41,053 bases of DNA from Bacteroidota bacterium (GCA_022571715.1 JACZXH010000031.1:1-41053); one strand, 5' to 3'; numbered from the stretch's first letter, positions 17,776 to 25,756 are shown. Translations and numbers: made by a program. Notes: generated by a model not told the origin, from the sequence alone.

Positions 17776-19290
17776 ATGATAAATAAAGTTATTCTTTTTA
17801 ATCCACGTAGTGCGAACTCCAAACACAGAATTCCTAATTCTATTCTACAGGTCGGAGCCTCAATTCACGGAAATTATGACTATGTTTTTGTTGATGGTAA
17901 CATGGAAAGGAATCCCTGGAATAAGATCGATGGTTATCTGGAAACCGGAAAGTATAAATATTTCGGTTGTACTGTAATGCCGGGACCGCAACTTAAACAG
18001 GCGATTCACATCACTAAAAAAATCAGAGAAAAATACCCTAATGTGATAAATATTTGGGGAGGTTACTTTCCCTCAAATCAATATAAAAGTGTTATAAATT
18101 CAACATTTGTTGATTACGTAATTAACGGACCGGGTGATGAGTCCTTCCCAAAACTGCTCAATAATATTGATAATGATTATTCCTTAGATCATATTGATAA
18201 TCTTATATATAAAAAAGGAAATGAAATAATTATAACATCAAAAGCACCATTAATAGATCAGGACAAACTTCCCGCTTTACCATATGAATATCTTAATTCC
18301 TTTTATCCACTTGATAATTACCTGGGTAAAACTTTTTTAGGTACAAAAACTGCTGCTTACCACTCGAGTATCGGTTGCCCGTTTACATGTTCATTTTGTG
18401 CAGTAGTACCTATTTATAATGCCAGATGGAAAGGTAAGTCAGCTCAAAATATTTATAAGGATATCATGTACCTCAAAGATAATTTTAGTGTCAATGCAGT
18501 GGAATTTCATGATAATAACTTCTTTGTTTCCGAAAAACGGACTGTTGAATTCTCAAATTTAATAAAAGAGAGTGGGATTAATTGGTGGGGTGAAGGTCGT
18601 ATAGATACGATCGATAAATATAAGGATAAATCACTTGAACTGATGAGAGAAGCAGGATGCAGGATGATATTCTTTGGGGCTGAAAGTGGTAACGACGCAA
18701 TTTTAGCCCAAATGGATAAAGGAGGAACACAATCCTCTGATCAAATCAAAAAATTTGCAGCCAGAATAAATACTTTTGACATTATTCCGGAATACTCATT
18801 TGTGCTTGGTTTACCTGCTGAAACACCTGAGATGGTTGCAACTCAAATAGAAAATGATATAGCTTTTATTAAAGAGATTAAAGAAATAAATCCCCACACC
18901 GAAATCATAATATATATCTATAGTCCTGTAGCTGTTGAAGGTAGTGAATTGTTTAATAAAGTGACCGAATCCGGGTTTAAGTTTCCCCAAAAGCTTGAAG
19001 ATTGGCTTAATCCTCAATGGGAAAAATTTGATCTCAGGAGAAACCCCCTAACTCCCTGGCTGAGGCCTGAAATGATTGATAACATCCAGGATTTTGAAAC
19101 AGTGCTTAATGCATATTATCCTACAGTATCAGATTTTAAACTAACCAGTTTCCAAAGAAATTTTATGAGAAAAATTTCGTATTTCCGATATCATTCTAAT
19201 TTATTCAAATTTCCATATGAACTTAAAGTCTTGCAAAGATTCTGGTTAAAATACCGCCGGCCTGAAATTGAAGGATTTTATGTAGAATAA
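17776..19290 (+). CDS. B12-binding-type radical SAM protein (fourth of four)
   Basis: The gene encodes 504 residues from ATG 17776. A longer frame runs back to 17641 but would cover the start of the divergent sulfotransferase, and MINKVILFNPRSANS is the expected family N-terminus. INGPGDESFPKLL takes the place of the GEGE turn. The cluster motif GCPFTCSFC gives C201, C205 and C208. FFGAESGNDAILAQMDKGG and VLGLPAETPEM follow as in relatives. The C-terminus contains an aromatic-rich, basic tail. It starts a second plus-strand transcript with the methyltransferase that follows after 10 bases. Substrate unknown; it is the largest of the four. Confidence 0.87.
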   Translation: MINKVILFNPRSANSKHRIPNSILQVGASIHGNYDYVFVDGNMERNPWNKIDGYLETGKYKYFGCTVMPGPQLKQAIHITKKIREKYPNVINIWGGYFPSNQYKSVINSTFVDYVINGPGDESFPKLLNNIDNDYSLDHIDNLIYKKGNEIIITSKAPLIDQDKLPALPYEYLNSFYPLDNYLGKTFLGTKTAAYHSSIGCPFTCSFCAVVPIYNARWKGKSAQNIYKDIMYLKDNFSVNAVEFHDNNFFVSEKRTVEFSNLIKESGINWWGEGRIDTIDKYKDKSLELMREAGCRMIFFGAESGNDAILAQMDKGGTQSSDQIKKFAARINTFDIIPEYSFVLGLPAETPEMVATQIENDIAFIKEIKEINPHTEIIIYIYSPVAVEGSELFNKVTESGFKFPQKLEDWLNPQWEKFDLRRNPLTPWLRPEMIDNIQDFETVLNAYYPTVSDFKLTSFQRNFMRKISYFRYHSNLFKFPYELKVLQRFWLKYRRPEIEGFYVE

Positions 19291-19300
19291 CAGTTTTATT

Positions 19301-19972
19301 TTGAGAAAAAAAATAAAGAAAGTTTTGGGATATATATTAATTCCATTATTCAAGAGATATTTGTCAAATGTTCGTTATTTCAAGTATAAAGATATCAAAG
19401 TTAAAATATTGCCGGGAGTTTTTCATCCCGGGTTTTTCTTCAGCACCAAAATCTTACTTAAATATTTAGAATCGGTAAAACTTGCTGATCTCAAATTTCT
19501 CGAACTAGGTGCCGGTACCGGGCTCATTGCCATTTTTGCTGCTAAAGAGGGAGCATCTGTAACTGCTTCAGACATCTCCCTAACGGCTATTGAAAACCTG
19601 AAAATTAATATAGACTTGAATAATATAACTTTTGAGATAATCCGTTCTGATCTCTTTGAAGGTATTTACGAAAAACAATTTGATTTAATTGTTATAAACC
19701 CACCCTATTTCCCCAAAAAACCCCGGAAAGAAAAAGATTTTGCATGGTTTTGTGGTGAGAATTTTGAGTATTTCAAAACATTATTTTCTCAACTGGAATC
19801 ATACATTCATGATAATTCAAAAGTAATAATGATATTGTCAGAAGACTGTGATCTTAACCAAATTTTCGAAATTTCTGATAAAGAGAACTTTTCTATGGAA
19901 CAATTAGAAAAAAGTAAACACTGGGGTGAAACCAATTATTTGTTCCAACTTAAAAAAATTGTTCCGCACTAA
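19301..19972 (+). CDS. Class I methyltransferase with NPPY motif
   Basis: The gene encodes 223 residues. FLELGAGTGLIAIFAA is motif I, TASDISLTAIENL motif II, and INPPYFPKKP with NPPY at 133-136 is motif IV of the PrmC/RsmC-type amino-group methyltransferases. Proteins with this motif methylate amide or amine nitrogens, so the acceptor may be an amino sugar, a protein or a nucleic acid. The start is TTG at 19301, 10 bases after the radical SAM stop, with no better ATG nearby. The N-terminal 55 residues are basic and hydrophobic, with KKVLGYILIPLFKRYL possibly contacting the membrane. It is the last gene of the accessory locus. Confidence 0.8.
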   Translation: MRKKIKKVLGYILIPLFKRYLSNVRYFKYKDIKVKILPGVFHPGFFFSTKILLKYLESVKLADLKFLELGAGTGLIAIFAAKEGASVTASDISLTAIENLKINIDLNNITFEIIRSDLFEGIYEKQFDLIVINPPYFPKKPRKEKDFAWFCGENFEYFKTLFSQLESYIHDNSKVIMILSEDCDLNQIFEISDKENFSMEQLEKSKHWGETNYLFQLKKIVPH

Positions 19973-20097
19973 CTGGCAGCGGCTCCATTCCAGGACGGTA
20001 ATTTCCATATCAATCAAAAGTTTAACTATTAGATTATTAAGAAAATCAATATCGTTAATGTAATTTTTTTGATACATTCAAATACTATAAAACGTTC

Positions 20098-20303
20098 ATT
20101 TAACTCAGATTTGTTATTAGACTTTGTAATTAGGGTTCTAAGTGGCTGTTAGTCAGTTGCCTGCTTGCCGGCCAGGCAGGCTCGCGTAGATTTTTGGCAC
20201 GGAGGCATCACCGGAGTCTTAACTGCTGTTCATACAAAAAATCAGAATCCTTCCTTTTCTGTTAACTGTAGCTTAACCAGAATTTTGCAGAATTTTTAAT
20301 TCA
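20098..20303. repeat. Decayed copy C of the MITE/REP-like element
   Basis: The left end ATTTAACTCAGATTTGTTAT followed by TAGACTT matches the left end of copy A (4017 onward) at about 22 of 27 positions, in the same orientation. The proposed right end, 20280-20303, resembles the reversed left end of copy B (shared TTTGCAGAA and TAAT..TCA) but only weakly. The interior differs from copy A and contains the 20159-20181 hairpin. It lies directly downstream of the accessory locus. Confidence 0.5.
20159..20181. repeat. GC-rich imperfect palindrome (9-bp stem)
   Basis: The arms GCCTGCTTG and CAGGCAGGC pair over nine positions with one G-T wobble around the loop CCGGC. No T-tract follows, so it is not a simple terminator. 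The AGGCAGGC half also occurs near 36155 and 36222 as partial sequence, suggesting a repeated motif in this genome. Confidence 0.6.
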
Positions 20304-20415
20304 TACGGATCATTGAAAATATTCCGACAATATCTTACAGATGAAAGCCGATTCATCACTTTTCGTTCAATTTAAATAAACACGGTTTCCAACAACTATC
20401 ACTTAAACCCAACCA

Positions 20416-20445
20416 TTGAAACAATTAAAAATAATACGATCTTTG
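20416..20445 (+). promoter_or_regulatory. Candidate promoter of era
   Basis: TTG at 20416-20418, a 19-base spacer, then GATCTTTG at 20438-20445. This fits the Bacteroidota TTTG-N19-21-TAnnTTTG promoter with one mismatch in the -7 box. It lies 35 bases before the era ATG. Confidence 0.5.
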
Positions 20446-20480
20446 TTCCTTGAAAACCGTAATTCAATAAAAAATTTTTC

Positions 20481-21365
20481 ATGGCAGAAAAAGAACATAA
20501 AGCCGGATTTGTAAGCATCATTGGTAAACCCAATGTGGGTAAGTCCACTCTGATGAATCAGCTTGTGGGTGAGCGGCTTTCAATCATCACTTCAAAAGCA
20601 CAAACCACACGTCACCGGATCATGGGCATTATATCCGGAGACGATTTCCAGATCGTATATTCCGATACACCCGGAATGATCAAACCAGCTTACGAACTTC
20701 AATCCAACATGATGCGGTTTGTAAACACTTCACTGGAAGACGCCGATGTGATTTTGCTCGTTTCCGACCTTTTTGACCACTATGACGACACGTTGATCAA
20801 AAAACTTAAGAAGATATCACAACCGTTTATCCTAATCCTTAACAAGATTGATTTGGACACAGGTGGACAAACTGAAGATAAGATTGCTTACTGGCAAAGC
20901 GCATTATCTTTCACCCACATTATACCTATTTCTGCCCTGATAGGTACAGGTATTGAAAAGGTATTTGAAACCATCCTGGAAATCCTGCCCGTGCACCCTC
21001 CCTATTATCCTAAAGATACCCTTACTGATAAGCCCGAAAAGTTTTTTGCCTCCGAATTCATTCGGGAAAAAATATTTTTGCATTACAGAAAAGAAGTACC
21101 CTACAGTACCGAAGTGGTAATTACAGAATTTGAAGAAAGCGAGGATATCATTAAAATGCGCGCTGAAATTTATGTAGAGCGAAAGAGCCAGAAAGGGATT
21201 ATTATTGGTAAAGGCGGAGCAGCGCTGAAACGAATTGGTACAGAAGCACGGAAAGATATGGAAGTCTTTTTTGATAAAAAAGTGTTTCTGGAAACATATG
21301 TAAAAGTGGCCCAGGATTGGCGAAAAAGAGAAATAAACCTGAAGCGGTTTGGATATGGCAACTAA
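20481..21365 (+). CDS. era: GTPase Era
   Basis: Essential GTPase that binds 16S rRNA and helps mature the small ribosomal subunit. Length is 294 residues, normal for Era. G1 is GKPNVGKST (15-23), G3 is DTPGM, G4 is NKID and G5 contains ISAL. The C-terminal KH domain has GIIIGKGG, with GKGG at 243-246, followed by LKRIG. The start ATG has a plausible promoter upstream. A 71-residue orphan gene follows after 39 bases and der lies about 550 bases further, so two ribosome-assembly GTPases sit close together. Confidence 0.97.
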   Translation: MAEKEHKAGFVSIIGKPNVGKSTLMNQLVGERLSIITSKAQTTRHRIMGIISGDDFQIVYSDTPGMIKPAYELQSNMMRFVNTSLEDADVILLVSDLFDHYDDTLIKKLKKISQPFILILNKIDLDTGGQTEDKIAYWQSALSFTHIIPISALIGTGIEKVFETILEILPVHPPYYPKDTLTDKPEKFFASEFIREKIFLHYRKEVPYSTEVVITEFEESEDIIKMRAEIYVERKSQKGIIIGKGGAALKRIGTEARKDMEVFFDKKVFLETYVKVAQDWRKREINLKRFGYGN

Positions 21366-21404
21366 CTGAGTCTGGTTGATTTTTGTTCTTGTTACTAATG
21401 CAAT

Positions 21405-21620
21405 ATGGCCACAAATAGAATATCTCAGTTAATTCACGCAGCTCCGGAAATCATTGAAGCGCATGATACATCAACTCCAGATTTTGCTCAATTCAGCGCC
21501 GAAGTTGCACACTGGTTCAACAATCAGCAAAAGTCTTTTGCAGAATTAGACGATGAGGCTAAAAGTTATTCTGACAATGTTGCTTTTCGCACTGCCATCG
21601 ACAGCAAGATACACCTGTAA
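21405..21620 (+). CDS. Small unrecognised 71-residue protein
   Basis: Not recognised. It is a soluble, acidic, probably mostly helical protein (AHWFNNQQKSFAELDDEAKSY) with no signal peptide or membrane span. ATG at 21405 lies 39 bases after era, same strand, and the frame is free of rare features. Support for being real is its position and composition; a chance frame of this length is possible. The next gene, der, is nearly 300 bases away and separated by a repeat element. Confidence 0.5.
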   Translation: MATNRISQLIHAAPEIIEAHDTSTPDFAQFSAEVAHWFNNQQKSFAELDDEAKSYSDNVAFRTAIDSKIHL

Positions 21621-21671
21621 TTTCTGGTGAATCCATAATGTATCATAGAATGATCTTGTTACTTTTGCAGA

Positions 21672-21811
21672 TATAACCAAGAATTGACATTAGAAATCTT
21701 CTGCAAAGTCGAATTTGCTGCACCTCAGTCACTTCCTCTTCCAATAGCTATCGGAATAGGTTTTCAGATTCGAACTTTCATAACGAATTCTAATGACAGT
21801 TCTGGACTAAA
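21672..21811. repeat. MITE/REP-like element copy B with inverted-repeat ends
   Basis: The left end TATAACCAAGAATTGACATT and the right end, read on the minus strand as TTTAGTCCAGAACTGTCATT, form imperfect terminal inverted repeats 140 bases apart. The left 61 bases match the reversed right end of copy A (4137-4197) at 50 of 61 positions, so it is homologous and lies in the opposite orientation to copy A. Its centre has an imperfect palindrome CCAATAGCTATCGG. It fills much of the 291-base gap before der. Confidence 0.75.
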
Positions 21812-21911
21812 CAATCTCACGGTTTTTTCTGAATGGAGTTAATAACTGCAGGTGGCTTCAAGTCCATATTCAGGACAGGAAAAGTTATTTATGCATAATG
21901 GGAGCATTTAA

Positions 21912-23216
21912 ATGGCCAATATCGTAGCAATAGTAGGAAGACCAAATGTCGGGAAATCCACATTTTTCAACAGGTTGGTAGAAAAAAGAAGTGCAATCAT
22001 GGACGACACCAGTGGTGTTACCCGTGACCGCCACTATGGAATTGCCGAGTGGAACGGAAAGCAATTTACCACCATCGATACAGGTGGCTATGTGGTAGGC
22101 TCGGATGATCTATTTGAAGGGGCCATACGCTACCAGGTAGATATAGCATTGGAAGAGGCTTCTGTGATTGTGTTTATGGTAGATTGCATAGACGGGCTTA
22201 CCGGTCTGGATAAAGATTTCGCCAATGTACTGCGCAAATCAAAAAAGCCCGTTTACATAGCAGCTAACAAGGCGGATAATCAGCAAATGATATTAATGGC
22301 TAACGAATTTTATGCGCTGGGGTTTACCGATATTTTTCCAATATCATCCTCCAGCGGTAGCGGAACCGGCGATCTGCTTGATGTGGTGGTGAGCCATTTC
22401 CCTGAGGCAGAGCCTGAAATCAGCTCTGAAATACCACGGATTGCCATTCTTGGCAGGCCCAATACAGGCAAATCTTCCTTTCTGAATGTTTTACTGGGCA
22501 AAGAAAGAAGTATCGTTACTGATGAAGCAGGTACTACACGCGATGCCGTTGATTCACATTATACGGCTTTCGGAAAAAACTTTATACTAACTGATACTGC
22601 CGGTATTCGTAAAAAATCGAGGGTACGTGATAATGTTGAATTTTACTCCGTAATGAGGTCCATTCAGGCCATGCAGGACAGTGATGTTTGTATCATTCTC
22701 ATTGATGCTGCAAGGGGTTTTGAGGCACAGGATATGAACATTATTGCACTAGCCCATAAGTACAACAAAGGAATGCTGATTATGATTAATAAGTGGGACC
22801 TTATCGAAAAAGACACTGTAACAGTTGAAAAAATTAAAAAAGAGATTGGGAATAAACTCGGAGAAATGAACTACATACCCATTTTGTTTACATCCGTCAT
22901 CCATAAACAAAGAATTTATCAGGTTATTGAAAAAGCCATAGAGATTTCTGATAACCGCATGAAAAAAATCCCAACTTCAAAACTTAACGACGCAATACTT
23001 CCCGAAATCAAACGATATCCCCCTCCCGCACATAAAGGAAAATACATTAAAACTAAATACATAACACAACTACCAATTAAAACACCTACCTTTGCATTTT
23101 TCTGCAATCTCCCGCAATATATAAAACAACCCTATAGACGATTTATTGAAAATAAGATACGCCATCACTTTGATTTTGAAGGTGTGCCTTTAAATATATT
23201 CTTTAGAAAGAAATAA
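21912..23216 (+). CDS. der: GTPase Der (EngA)
   Basis: Double-GTPase needed for 50S subunit assembly. Length 434 residues, as expected. The first G domain has GRPNVGKS (8-15), DTGG and NKAD. The second has GRPNTGKS (181-188), DTAG and NKWD. The C-terminal KH-like domain begins about residue 350, with LPIKTPTFAFFCN and the family ending in NIFFRKK. ATG at 21912 gives the canonical MANIVAIVGRPN start. No clear -7 box was found in the 100 bases upstream. Confidence 0.97.
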   Translation: MANIVAIVGRPNVGKSTFFNRLVEKRSAIMDDTSGVTRDRHYGIAEWNGKQFTTIDTGGYVVGSDDLFEGAIRYQVDIALEEASVIVFMVDCIDGLTGLDKDFANVLRKSKKPVYIAANKADNQQMILMANEFYALGFTDIFPISSSSGSGTGDLLDVVVSHFPEAEPEISSEIPRIAILGRPNTGKSSFLNVLLGKERSIVTDEAGTTRDAVDSHYTAFGKNFILTDTAGIRKKSRVRDNVEFYSVMRSIQAMQDSDVCIILIDAARGFEAQDMNIIALAHKYNKGMLIMINKWDLIEKDTVTVEKIKKEIGNKLGEMNYIPILFTSVIHKQRIYQVIEKAIEISDNRMKKIPTSKLNDAILPEIKRYPPPAHKGKYIKTKYITQLPIKTPTFAFFCNLPQYIKQPYRRFIENKIRHHFDFEGVPLNIFFRKK

Positions 23217-23278
23217 AGCTTTGAAAATTGTATTTTTTATATTTTATTGCATTGTAAACAACCAAACTAAAAACTATT

Positions 23279-23527
23279 ATGAAAAAAGTAAGTTCAATTT
23301 TGTTGGCGGTATTGTTTATGTTCAGCCTGGCGGCATGTGGTGGAAGTGGCCAAAAATATTCTGAAGATGAAGAAGATGCAACGGCAGTTGAAGAAACTAT
23401 GGATGAAGGAGTAGATGAGATGACCGAAGTCGAAGCTGACTCTGTAGAAATGGAGAATGAGGAAATGGAAGGTGCAGAAGATGATGGCGAAGAAGAAGAT
23501 TCTGATGAAGAATCGGACGACGAATAA
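23279..23527 (+). CDS. Small, extremely acidic lipoprotein
   Basis: The gene encodes 82 residues: a basic start, hydrophobic signal and lipobox LAAC with the lipidated Cys at position 20, then a short Gly/Ser linker. The rest is low-complexity: about 32 of the last 55 residues are Asp or Glu, with no basic residue after K26. After processing it would be a highly negative peptide on the membrane surface, conceivably binding cations or basic partners. No domain is recognised. Similar Glu-rich stretches follow the signal of the next gene, suggesting relatedness. The Ser-rich minus-strand frame over it is its antisense shadow. Confidence 0.72.
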   Translation: MKKVSSILLAVLFMFSLAACGGSGQKYSEDEEDATAVEETMDEGVDEMTEVEADSVEMENEEMEGAEDDGEEEDSDEESDDE

Positions 23528-23767
23528 AACGAATAAACTGCATATAATTGATTAGGTACGTTTTTAAAAACTTTGACCAAATGTCAGGCCTATATAGCTA
23601 TTTGGCAATATGGAGATACAACTGAACTATCCAAACCTTAAATCCGATAAGACACTTGAGGGATTTTTTTTTTCAAAGCTTACTGGATATTTAATTACTA
23701 ATAGCAAGTTGTTTCAATTCATTAAAAATATATCTACCTTGTAAGATTAATCAACCAAAAAGTAACT

Positions 23768-24487
23768 ATGAAAAAATTAAGTATCAACTTATTTATGTCG
23801 GCAGCAGTGATCATATTTATGACCTACTGTGGTGGTGGAAAGTCTTCCTATGATACAGAAACCGAGGAAGAGACAGCGGCAGAAACCGAAATGGAAGAAG
23901 CTGAAAGTGAATCAGCTTACTCACAGAATACGGCGATGGGAGTGGTACATGAAGTCGAAGACTTTGCCAGATGGCATATCGGATACCTGGAAAAATCTGA
24001 TCCGGCTGCCAGGATATCGGTTTATGTAAACGTGGATAATCCTAATGAAGTAACGGTATTTGAGTTTACAAAAAGTCATGAAGAGGCTACTGCATTTATT
24101 CAGTCTGACGAGATAAAAAGCGCAATGGATGAATATGGGGTAACTACCGAACCGGTGTTGACTTTGTATGATATCAAATACATGAATCCCGATGAAGACC
24201 CAATCGGAAAATTTCGTGTTGGCATCCAGCACGAGGTTTCGGATTATGCATCATGGAAAGAGAAATTTGATGCTGATGCAGAAAGAAGAGCTGAAGCAGG
24301 GCTGCAACTATTAGCATTGGCAACATCGTCGGACCAGCCAAATATGGTCCACATATTTTTTGCAACTGATAATCTTGAACCGGTAAAAAATATGCTTGAC
24401 GATCCTGAAATGAAAACAGTAATGGATGATGCAGGTGTCATTTCAGAGCCTGTGGTAGTATTTCTGACAACACCAGATTCTATTTGA
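23768..24487 (+). CDS. Lipoprotein with two tandem alpha/beta-barrel-like domains
   Basis: The gene encodes 239 residues. The signal ends in FMTYC (Cys21), an atypical lipobox with Tyr at -1 but acceptable in Bacteroidota. A Glu/Thr-rich linker occupies 25-55. Two similar modules follow, about 58-138 and 148-235. Each has a HEV-D-ARW/ASW start, a VxVF/VHIFF strand, a helix ending in DExxxxMD-xGV or DPEMKTVMDDAGV, and a closing TEPV/SEPV strand. This is the pattern of a duplicated dimeric ferredoxin-like (ABM or DUF3764-like) domain. Function unknown; possible ligand binding at the cell envelope. A strong terminator follows. Confidence 0.78.
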   Translation: MKKLSINLFMSAAVIIFMTYCGGGKSSYDTETEEETAAETEMEEAESESAYSQNTAMGVVHEVEDFARWHIGYLEKSDPAARISVYVNVDNPNEVTVFEFTKSHEEATAFIQSDEIKSAMDEYGVTTEPVLTLYDIKYMNPDEDPIGKFRVGIQHEVSDYASWKEKFDADAERRAEAGLQLLALATSSDQPNMVHIFFATDNLEPVKNMLDDPEMKTVMDDAGVISEPVVVFLTTPDSI

Positions 24488-24502
24488 TCACTTCGTAACA
24501 AG

Positions 24503-24538
24503 AAAAAAGCCCTTGACGAATTTATCAAGGGCTTTTTT
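24503..24538 (+). terminator. Strong Rho-independent terminator after the lipoprotein pair
   Basis: GCCCTTG (24509-24515) pairs with CAAGGGC (24526-24532) around a 10-base loop and is flanked by A6 and T7, so it may act in both directions. It begins 15 bases after the lipoprotein stop. Confidence 0.9.
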
Positions 24539-24630
24539 TAGAACTTCTTTTCAGAACTTCTTTTTCTTTCCTGAAAATATAAGAAAAATTTAACTAGCAT
24601 TGTTTGTATATTTTGTCGCAGCCATAATGA

Positions 24631-25308
24631 ATGGGTATTCAATCACATGAAATCTTATCCACCCTTCCGGAAAATCTTCAAATGAAAAATTTGCGCTCAG
24701 TTAATCTCCAGATTTTACTGATTGACAAAGTTCCCGAAAAGGCAATAAACTATTGTCATGATTTACAGCAAACCTTCGCTTTCAGCTTTAATATTACAAA
24801 TAACAGAAGATCGAAAGCAGGTGATTACAGGTTTTATAGAAGATTCAATACCCATCATATCACAGTTAATAATAGTCAAAATCAGTACGCATTTCTATTA
24901 ACTTATATTCACGAAGTTGCTCATCTCGTCACGTTTGAGAAGTATGGAAGAAATATCAGGCCACACGGTACAGAATGGAAATCTACATTCCGGAATCTGA
25001 TGTTGCCATTGCTCAATTCTGACATATTTCCTGATGATATACTTAAGGTTTTGGCACGTCATTTAAAAAATCCGAGAGCTTCCACACATTCCGATCACCG
25101 GCTTGTCGAAATCATGCGAAAATACAGCCTCCAATCAGAAAGCGGTAACCAAACAATACTACGTGATCTCAAACCCGGCCTGAAATTCGAATTTAATGAC
25201 CGGATTTTTGAAAAACTTGAAACACGGCGAACTAGGATTGTCTGTCTGGAACAACGATCTGGAAATAAATACCTGATACCAGGAATTGCACTTGTTAATA
25301 TGATTTGA
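24631..25308 (+). CDS. SprT-like zinc metalloprotease domain protein
   Basis: The gene encodes 225 residues. The zinc site is HEVAH (H94, E95, H98) with the likely third ligand H112 in RPHGTEWK, the SprT/Spartan arrangement. The region before it, FNITNNRRSKAGDYRFYRR, is the conserved strand of the family. Unlike classic SprT there is no C-terminal Cys4 zinc ribbon; the last 60 residues look like a small beta domain. Spartan relatives degrade DNA-protein crosslinks, but for this bacterial subgroup the substrate is not established. It stands between the lipoprotein terminator and a long gap before nrdB. Confidence 0.82.
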   Translation: MGIQSHEILSTLPENLQMKNLRSVNLQILLIDKVPEKAINYCHDLQQTFAFSFNITNNRRSKAGDYRFYRRFNTHHITVNNSQNQYAFLLTYIHEVAHLVTFEKYGRNIRPHGTEWKSTFRNLMLPLLNSDIFPDDILKVLARHLKNPRASTHSDHRLVEIMRKYSLQSESGNQTILRDLKPGLKFEFNDRIFEKLETRRTRIVCLEQRSGNKYLIPGIALVNMI

Positions 25309-25514
25309 TTGTCTAATAAAAAAGCACAAGGGGAGCATCGATATTCGGTAAGTGGATATTTTTGTTGAAATACAACGAAAACAAGAATCGATATAAAATT
25401 TATAAGAAAACAGGAATTTCATGTTTTCGTAAAGAGAATTTTTTGAAATAAATATGAAATATACTATCACATAAATCCTTGATTCCGAAACGTTTTGAAT
25501 AAAGCATTTGTTTT

Positions 25515-25562
25515 AACCTGCAATTACATTCTGTTGTAATACAGTATTTTAAGCAGGTTTTT
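25515..25562 (+). terminator. Possible terminator or attenuator hairpin between sprT-like gene and nrdB
   Basis: AACCTGC (25515-25521) pairs with GCAGGTT (25553-25559), followed by a short T-run. An inner pair TTACA/TGTAA adds stability. It lies 206 bases after the metalloprotease stop, far for a simple terminator. Confidence 0.45.
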
Positions 25563-25729
25563 ACCACTTATAGCAGTCACCAAATTTATTTTCAGTTTGC
25601 AGTAGGTTTTTTTATTCCTTTTCACCTTTTTTGTAGAGGTGCGGGTTCCCGTTACCTTACTATCATAAAAAATAGTTAAACCAGGTCTTGATCTTCGGGT
25701 TAAGAAATTTTTAATGTACGACTCAGGGG

Positions 25730-25756
25730 AATAATTTTTGCAACGGCAAAATTATT
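25730..25756 (+). promoter_or_regulatory. Stable AT-rich hairpin in the nrdB leader
   Basis: AATAATTTT-(T)-GC at 25730-25741 pairs with GGCAAAATTATT at 25745-25756: eleven pairs with one bulged T and a tiny loop. It is followed by a G5 run, a GAGAAGTCACCC segment and the nrdB start 40 bases on. It may be a structured 5' leader controlling reductase expression. Confidence 0.4.

Larger units (their letters stand above)
19973..20480. other. 508-base intergenic region with repeat and hairpin before era
   Basis: No gene is visible. It contains a decayed copy of the dispersed element (about 20098-20303), a GC-rich hairpin at 20159-20181, and a promoter ahead of era at 20416-20445. The first 120 bases after the methyltransferase are AT-rich and featureless, without a clear terminator. 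Confidence 0.6.

Noticed and set aside
20159-20181. GC-rich palindrome as terminator of the accessory locus
   Set aside because: No T-run follows on either strand and it lies almost 200 bases after the last stop.
23203-23580. Ser-rich 125-residue frame on the minus strand
   Set aside because: Antisense of the Asp/Glu-rich lipoprotein; the repetitive Ser comes from complementing GAA/GAT codons.
23639-23671. AAATCC...GGATTT plus T-run as a terminator after the small lipoprotein
   Set aside because: Only a six-pair AT-rich stem with a long loop; too weak to list as a feature.
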